DNA of 64,000 nucleotides from Pseudonocardia sp. HH130629-09 (GTDB lineage Bacteria > Actinomycetota > Actinomycetes > Mycobacteriales > Pseudonocardiaceae). The stretch is taken from assembly GCF_001294645.1 (NCBI RefSeq), contig NZ_CP011868.1:4712001-4776000 (forward strand), read 5' to 3'. Under the pieces are notes generated by a model. The model was not told the DNA's origin. It did not search any database and saw only the letters and a program-made list of their open reading frames with translations. The position numbers and the translations under genes were made by a program. Numbering within the stretch: position 1 is the stretch's first letter; each line of letters starts with the position of its first letter. Below, piece by piece: positions 59,672 to 64,000 of this stretch.

Positions 59672-60760
59672 ATGGCACAGCAGGTACGCGGCGTCGTGGC
59701 CCGGGCCAAGGGTGAGCCGGTCACCGTCGAGACGATCATCGTCCCCGATCCCGGCCCCGGTGAGGCCGTGGTGAAGATCCAGGCCTGCGGGGTCTGCCAC
59801 ACCGACCTGCACTACAAGCTCGGCGGCATCAACGACGAGTTCCCCTTCCTCCTCGGCCACGAAGCCGCCGGCATCGTCGAAACCGTCGGCGACGGCGTCA
59901 CCCACATCGCCCCCGGCGACTACGTCGTCCTCAACTGGCGCGCCGTCTGCGGACAGTGCCGGGCCTGCAAGAAGGGCAAGCCCCAGTACTGCTTCGACAC
60001 CCACAACGCGTCACAGAAGATGACCCTGACCGACGGCACCGAACTGTCCCCCGCCCTCGGCATCGGCGCCTTCATCGAGAAGACCCTCGTCCACTCCGGA
60101 CAATGCACCAAGGTCAACCCCGACGCCGACCCCCAAGCCGCGGGCCTGCTCGGCTGCGGCGTCATGGCCGGCCTCGGCGCCGCAATCAACACCGGGCAGG
60201 TCGAGCGCGGCGACTCCATCGCCGTCATCGGCTGCGGCGGCGTCGGCGACGCCGCCATCGCCGGCGCCAAGCTCGCCGGCGCCACCACCATCATCGCCGT
60301 CGACACCGACCCCCGGAAGCTGAAGTGGGCCGAAGAGTTCGGCGCCACCCACACCGTCAACGCCACAGAACAGGATCCGGTCGACTACATCCAGTCCGTG
60401 ACCGACGGCAACGGCGCCGACGTCGTCATCGACGCCGTCGGACGACCCGAAACCTACAAACAGGCCTTCTACGCCCGCGACCTCGCCGGCACCGTCGTCC
60501 TCGTCGGCGTCCCCACCCCCGACCTCAACGCCCCCCAGATCCCGCTCATCGACTACTTCGGCCGCGGCGGCGCCCTCAAATCCTCCTGGTACGGCGACTG
60601 CCTACCCTCACGCGACTTCCCCACCTACATCGACCTCTACCTGCAAGGCCGCTTCCCCCTCGACAAGTTCGTCACCGAAACCATCGGCATCGACGACATC
60701 GAAACCGCCTTCGACAAGATGCACTCCGGTGACGTCCTGCGTTCGGTCGTGATCCTCTGA
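59672..60760 (+). CDS. mscR: S-(hydroxymethyl)mycothiol dehydrogenase
   Basis: A 362-residue zinc alcohol dehydrogenase of the mycothiol type that oxidises the formaldehyde-mycothiol adduct with [14 protein letters not shown] and GHEAAGIVE carry the catalytic zinc ligands Cys and His, [19 protein letters not shown] holds the four structural zinc cysteines, and [21 protein letters not shown] is the NAD site. The length equals actinobacterial MscR. ATG 59672 is used. The MBL-fold gene begins at the last base of this gene, forming the classic detoxification pair. Confidence 0.92.
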   Translation: MAQQVRGVVARAKGEPVTVETIIVPDPGPGEAVVKIQACGVCHTDLHYKLGGINDEFPFLLGHEAAGIVETVGDGVTHIAPGDYVVLNWRAVCGQCRACKKGKPQYCFDTHNASQKMTLTDGTELSPALGIGAFIEKTLVHSGQCTKVNPDADPQAAGLLGCGVMAGLGAAINTGQVERGDSIAVIGCGGVGDAAIAGAKLAGATTIIAVDTDPRKLKWAEEFGATHTVNATEQDPVDYIQSVTDGNGADVVIDAVGRPETYKQAFYARDLAGTVVLVGVPTPDLNAPQIPLIDYFGRGGALKSSWYGDCLPSRDFPTYIDLYLQGRFPLDKFVTETIGIDDIETAFDKMHSGDVLRSVVIL

Positions 60761-61398
60761 TGGCCCCGACCGACTCCCCGATCGATCACGTCGTCACCTC
60801 CGGCACGTTCAACCTCGACGGCGGATCCTTCGACGTCGACAACAACGTCTGGATCATCGGCGACGACCGCGAAGTGTTCGTCATCGACGCCGCCCACGAC
60901 GCCGACGCCATCACCGCCGCCGTCGGGGACCGGACGGTCAAGGCGATCGTGTGCACCCACGCCCACGACGACCACATCAACCAAGCACCCACCCTCGCCG
61001 ACCACTTCGACGCGCCGATCCTGCTCAACCCCGCCGAACACGTGTTGTGGGACATGACCTGGCCCGACCGCACACCCGACCAGGAACTGTCCGACGGGCA
61101 GACCCTGACCGCCGGCGGGATCGACCTGCGGGTGCTGCAGACCCCCGGCCACTCACCGGGCTCGTCCTGCCTCTACGCACCCGAACTCGGCATCGTGTTC
61201 ACCGGCGACACCCTGTTCCACGGCGGACCCGGCGCCACCGGACGCTCCTACTCCAACTTCGACACCATCATCGAATCCATCCGCACCACCCTGCTCACCC
61301 TCCCCGCCGACACCCGCATCCGCACCGGACACGGCGACCCCACCACCATCGGCGACGAAGCACCCCACCTCGACGAATGGATCCGCAACGGATCCTGA
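60760..61398 (+). CDS. MBL-fold hydrolase, probable S-formylmycothiol hydrolase
   Basis: A 212-residue metallo-beta-lactamase fold protein. THAHDDH (the HxHxDH metal motif) is near residue 67, LQTPGHSPGSSCLY supplies the third His near 129 and FTGDTLFHGG the bridging Asp near 149, with RTGHGDPT the last His near 189, so a binuclear metal site is complete. Directly behind mscR, it should hydrolyse the formyl-mycothiol product to formate and mycothiol. ATG 60760 shares its first base with the mscR stop region (TGATGG). Confidence 0.9.
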   Translation: MAPTDSPIDHVVTSGTFNLDGGSFDVDNNVWIIGDDREVFVIDAAHDADAITAAVGDRTVKAIVCTHAHDDHINQAPTLADHFDAPILLNPAEHVLWDMTWPDRTPDQELSDGQTLTAGGIDLRVLQTPGHSPGSSCLYAPELGIVFTGDTLFHGGPGATGRSYSNFDTIIESIRTTLLTLPADTRIRTGHGDPTTIGDEAPHLDEWIRNGS

Positions 61399-61417
61399 CC
61401 CCACACACACGACACCC

Positions 61418-61463
61418 CCGCTGCGGCCCGGCCCCACACTCCGAGGGGGCCGGGCCGCAGCGG
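61418..61463 (+). terminator. strong hairpin terminator after the formaldehyde pair
   Basis: An 18-bp perfect stem: left arm CCGCTGCGGCCCGGCCCC (61418-61435), right arm GGGGCCGGGCCGCAGCGG (61446-61463), 10-base loop, followed by TTCC. It starts 20 bases after the stop. Confidence 0.85.
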
Positions 61464-61469
61464 TTCCTA

Positions 61470-61531
61470 CGCCGAGATGCAGCTCAGCGGGCTCGGACGA
61501 GTCACGGATCCCGCTGAGCTGCATCTCGGCG
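61470..61531. repeat. 22-bp perfect inverted repeat next to the terminator
   Basis: The arm at 61470-61491 (beginning CGCCGAGATGCAGCTCAGC) is exactly complementary to 61510-61531 across an 18-base loop. It lies seven bases after the terminator and before the MFS gene. It may be a second terminator, a protein site or a copy of a dispersed palindromic element. Confidence 0.8.
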
Positions 61532-61597
61532 ACCGGTCGAGCAGACAGCGCGGAACGAGGACAGCGCAGAGCCAGGGCGCGGGACGCGCCGCGACGC

Positions 61598-62764
61598 GTG
61601 CGTCTGACACGGTGGGGCGTGCCCCGCTCGCTGTCGTCGCTCCCGTTCCGTCTGCTCCTCGCCTCGACCGCGCTCGCGTTCGGCGGGTACGCCCTGCTGC
61701 TGCCGGTCGTCCCGCTGTGGGTGTCCCGGGGCGGTTCCGGCGAGTTCGGAGCGGGGCTGAGCACGGGCGTACTGATGGCGGCCACCGTCGGCACCCAGCT
61801 GCTGGTGCCCGCGATGCTGCGCCGGGTCGGGCACCGTCCGGTGCTGGTCGTGGGGTCGCTGCTGCTCGGTCTCCCGACGCCGTTGCTCGCGCTGACCGCC
61901 GACCTCGGTCCGGTGCTGGCGATCTCCGCCGTCCGTGGGCTCGGGTTCGGGATGGCCACGGTCGCCGGGAGCGCACTCGTCGCGGAGCTGGTCGAGCCGT
62001 CCGCACACGGTCGCGCGGCGGCGCGCTACGGCTACGCGGTCGGCCTGCCCCAGCTGCTGTTCCTGCCAGCGGGCGTCGCGGTCGTCGACGCGCTGGGGTT
62101 CACCGGCGTGTTCCTGCTCGCCGGGATCACCCCGGTCGCCGGGGCGCTGGTGGTGGCGTTCGTGCGGGGGCCACGGCGAGCCCCCGCACCCCGCCGTGAC
62201 GACGCCGTCCCGCACCCCCGCGAGCCCCGCAGGCGACTCCCCGCCGCGCCGGTGCTCGCCATGCTGGGCTGCTCCACCGCGCAGGGCGGCGTGATCACCT
62301 TCGCCCCGCTCGTCGCGCCAGGGGCGACGGTCGCGGTGCCCGCCGCGCTGTTCGCCACTGCGCTCGGGGCGCTGCTCGGCCGCGGCGTCGCGGGCACCCT
62401 CACCGACCGCAGCGGACGTCCCGGCGCCCTGTTGCCGGTCGGGACCGCGTGCGCCACGGTCGGGCTGCTCGGGGTACTCGCCGCTCCGTTCGCGTCGGTC
62501 CTGCTGGTGGCGGGGGCGGCCGCCGTCGGCGCCGGGTTCGGGCTCGTGCAGAACGACGCCATGGTCGCCCTGTTCGCCGCCGCCGGGCCGTTGCACTACG
62601 GCCCGGCCAGCGCCGTCTGGAACATCGCCTACGACGCCGGGACCGGCCTGGGGGCGACCGGGCTCGGCGCGATCGCCGAGCCCTTCGGCTTCGCCGCCGC
62701 CTTCGGCACGACGGCCGCGGTGCTGTTCCTGCTCACCCCGGCCGTCCGCCGTCGTCGCGCCTGA
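61598..62764 (+). CDS. MFS transporter
   Basis: A 388-residue integral membrane protein with about 12 spans in two six-helix halves. The first half begins FRLLLASTALAFGGYALLLPVVPLWV, with AMLRRVGHRPVLVVGSLLLGLP as the loop 2-3 motif; the second half begins APVLAMLGCSTAQGGVITFAPL and has LTDRSGRPGALLPVG as the matching loop. It probably exports a small compound with protons. GTG 61598 is listed; GTG 61619 would give the more usual short N-terminus. No partner gene is adjacent. A convergent hairpin lies after it. Confidence 0.88.
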   Translation: MRLTRWGVPRSLSSLPFRLLLASTALAFGGYALLLPVVPLWVSRGGSGEFGAGLSTGVLMAATVGTQLLVPAMLRRVGHRPVLVVGSLLLGLPTPLLALTADLGPVLAISAVRGLGFGMATVAGSALVAELVEPSAHGRAAARYGYAVGLPQLLFLPAGVAVVDALGFTGVFLLAGITPVAGALVVAFVRGPRRAPAPRRDDAVPHPREPRRRLPAAPVLAMLGCSTAQGGVITFAPLVAPGATVAVPAALFATALGALLGRGVAGTLTDRSGRPGALLPVGTACATVGLLGVLAAPFASVLLVAGAAAVGAGFGLVQNDAMVALFAAAGPLHYGPASAVWNIAYDAGTGLGATGLGAIAEPFGFAAAFGTTAAVLFLLTPAVRRRRA

Positions 62765-62776
62765 CCACCGCCACGA

Positions 62777-62832
62777 GGCCCCGGAGCGACGCCACGGCAG
62801 GAGCGTCGCGTGGCAGGGCGGGCCCCGGGGCC
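62777..62832. terminator. nested hairpin between convergent genes
   Basis: GGCCCCGG (62777-62784) pairs with CCGGGGCC (62825-62832), and inside it GCCACG and CGTGGC can pair as well. The structure separates the MFS gene from the convergent binding-protein gene. Without a T run the assignment is moderate. Confidence 0.45.
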
Positions 62833-62861
62833 GGGCCACGCCCCACCCCGACGGGAGCGGG

Positions 62862-63875
62862 TCAGGCCTTCGGAATCGCCCGCTGCAGCTCGGGGACGAC
62901 CGCGTCGAGCACGGACGGGAGGCTGAGCACGGTCTGCCAGGCGAAGGCCAGCTCGGTCGCCCCCTCCAGGAACACGGTGCGCCCGTCGCGCATCGCGGGC
63001 AACCGCGACAGCAGCGGATCCCCGACGACCGTCGCCTTACCGCCGGGGGTGAACGACAGCTGGTCCCAGACGATGAGGTCGTGGTCGAGCTCGCTCGCCT
63101 GCTCGAAGCTGAACTCGGTGTAGAACTTGCCCGCGGCCAGCTGGTCGATCCGCGGCGGCACGGTGAACCCCAGCTCGGTGAAGAACCGTGAGCGGGGGTC
63201 CTGCGAGGAGAACACGCTGATCTTGTCCGCGCTGCGGCTCGCGACGACGACCGAGCGCCCCTTCCACTGTGGATCGGCGTCGCGGGTGGCGACGAACCTG
63301 GCCTCCAGGTCGGCGACCAGCTTCTCGGCCTCGGCCTCCTTGCCCAGCGCCCGCCCGGTCTCGCGGGTGTACTCCTGCCACGGTGCGCCGTAGTCGTCGA
63401 ACCCCCGCGGTGGGCCGACGGTCGGTGCGACGGCGCTCACCACCGGATAGCTCTGGGCATCGAGGTCGGAGTAGAGACCGATCACCAGGTCGGGGCGCTG
63501 TGCTGCGATCTTCTCGGGCTCGATGGAGGACATGTTCAGGACCGCCGGTGCCGCGCCCACCGCCTGCGCGGCTGCCTGGGCCCACGGCTGCACGACGACC
63601 TTCTCGTCGCCGTACCAGTAGCGGGCCGCCACCGGCGCCACCCCGAGCGCGAGGATCGCGTCGTGGTCGGTGTAGCCCACGGACACCACGCGCTGCGGGG
63701 CCTGTGGGATCGTCGCCGCACCGAGCTTGCCCTCGATCGTCACCGGGAAACCGGCGCTCCCCGTCGCGGCACCGGTACCGGTCTCCGACCTGCCGCCCCC
63801 GCCACACCCGGCCAGGGCGGCGCCACCGGCCGCTGCCAGCGTCCCCAGGAGCATCTGTCGCCGGGTCAGTCCCAT
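62862..63875 (-). CDS. iron-siderophore ABC transporter substrate-binding lipoprotein
   Basis: A 337-residue exported binding protein of the FepB/FecB type. The N-terminus TRRQMLLGTLAAAGGAALAGC has a twin-arginine and a lipobox with Cys24. RVVSVGYTDHDAILALGVAPVA is the first lobe, MSSIEPEKIAAQRPDLVIGLYSD the hinge side and ASELDHDLIVWDQ ... VFLEGATELAFAW the second lobe. ATG 63875 follows GGAAGG. A DtxR/IdeR-like box upstream suggests repression by iron. The permease genes are not within the window, but the stretch upstream may hold the end of another gene of the cluster. Confidence 0.9.
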   Translation of the reverse strand: MGLTRRQMLLGTLAAAGGAALAGCGGGGRSETGTGAATGSAGFPVTIEGKLGAATIPQAPQRVVSVGYTDHDAILALGVAPVAARYWYGDEKVVVQPWAQAAAQAVGAAPAVLNMSSIEPEKIAAQRPDLVIGLYSDLDAQSYPVVSAVAPTVGPPRGFDDYGAPWQEYTRETGRALGKEAEAEKLVADLEARFVATRDADPQWKGRSVVVASRSADKISVFSSQDPRSRFFTELGFTVPPRIDQLAAGKFYTEFSFEQASELDHDLIVWDQLSFTPGGKATVVGDPLLSRLPAMRDGRTVFLEGATELAFAWQTVLSLPSVLDAVVPELQRAIPKA

Positions 63876-63918
63876 GTCCGTTCCTTCCGCTCGTCCGGCG
63901 GAATGCTAGGACACGAAC

Positions 63919-63937
63919 TTAGGCTTGCCTGTGCTGC
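63919..63937 (-). promoter_or_regulatory. probable IdeR/DtxR iron box
   Basis: TTAGGCTTGCCTGTGCTGC matches the 19-base DtxR/IdeR consensus at 12 positions, with the left half TTAGG-x-x-x-GCCT exact. It lies 44-62 bases upstream of the binding-protein start, and on the coding strand TAGCAT follows as a possible -10 box, so iron-loaded repressor would block transcription. Confidence 0.5.
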
Positions 63938-63950
63938 ATTCAGGTGGGGC

Positions 63951-64000
63951 TCAGCGCGCCCCTGCGGCGCGGGCCGGTGCGGGGCGTGGCGCAGCCGAGG
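63951..64000 (-). CDS. possible 3' end of a gene running in from the right edge
   Basis: TGA at 63953-63951 on the minus strand ends an open frame to the window edge (…PRPAPARAAGAR). The Ala/Arg-rich tail is compatible with many proteins. It is reported only because it lies upstream of the binding-protein gene on the same strand and cannot be judged without more sequence. Confidence 0.2.
   Translation of the reverse strand, partial: SAAPRPAPARAAGAR

Overview
The window reads as chromosomal DNA of a high-GC actinomycete, most likely Pseudonocardia or a close relative. The grounds are very strong G/C bias at third codon positions, frequent GTG starts, GTGA/ATGA stop-start overlaps, mycothiol-dependent formaldehyde chemistry, an FdxA-type seven-iron ferredoxin, an EthA-type Baeyer-Villiger monooxygenase and many TAnnnT boxes sitting 6-8 nt before start codons (leaderless promoters). 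The genus is inferred from gene content only. I saw no rRNA, tRNA or CRISPR array.

Left part (1-13.9 kb): a decayed CHASE3 sensor, an HSL-type esterase, then two paralogous cytochromes P450 on the minus strand that bracket a plus-strand run of ribbon-helix-helix protein, DUF4097 protein and a DrrA/DrrB-type ABC exporter. The two P450 promoters share the same 19-bp palindrome between the -35 and -10 positions. A frameshifted DUF808 gene, a cupin, a membrane protein and a divergent LysR/tartrate-malate dehydrogenase pair follow.

Middle-left (13.9-31.9 kb): an AcoR-like activator faces an EthA-like monooxygenase and an alpha/beta hydrolase, a ketone-to-ester-to-alcohol/acid route. A minus-strand operon encodes a molybdopterin oxidoreductase, ferredoxin, ferredoxin reductase, CBS protein and AraC regulator. 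Then come a FadB2-like dehydrogenase, a flippase, a kinase-like protein, an M20 amidohydrolase, and a LysR gene divergent from a class A beta-lactamase with a second SxxK hydrolase downstream of the LysR gene.

Middle-right (32-52.6 kb): an SGNH hydrolase, a complete IS5-family element, a DUF1540 protein against a degenerate ABC ATPase-like protein, an acyl-CoA ligase/GntR/acyl-CoA dehydrogenase locus, a glycosyltransferase, the remnant of a deleted HxlR/NmrA pair, a TPR protein, an HTTM membrane protein, a secreted GH16 glucanase, a methyltransferase, a VOC protein, a GntR(YtrA)-ABC operon, an ArsR-SRPBCC pair, a TetR gene, a second ABC exporter and a DedA protein with a 66-bp tandem duplication over its 3' end.

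Right part (52.6-64 kb): a fadA-fadB beta-oxidation operon divergent from a MerR gene, a thioesterase, a fumarylacetoacetase, the mycothiol formaldehyde-detoxification pair followed by two strong hairpins, an MFS transporter, and an iron-siderophore binding lipoprotein behind a probable iron box. Overall this is a catabolic and stress-response region with many one-regulator/one-operon units, some gene decay and one insertion sequence.
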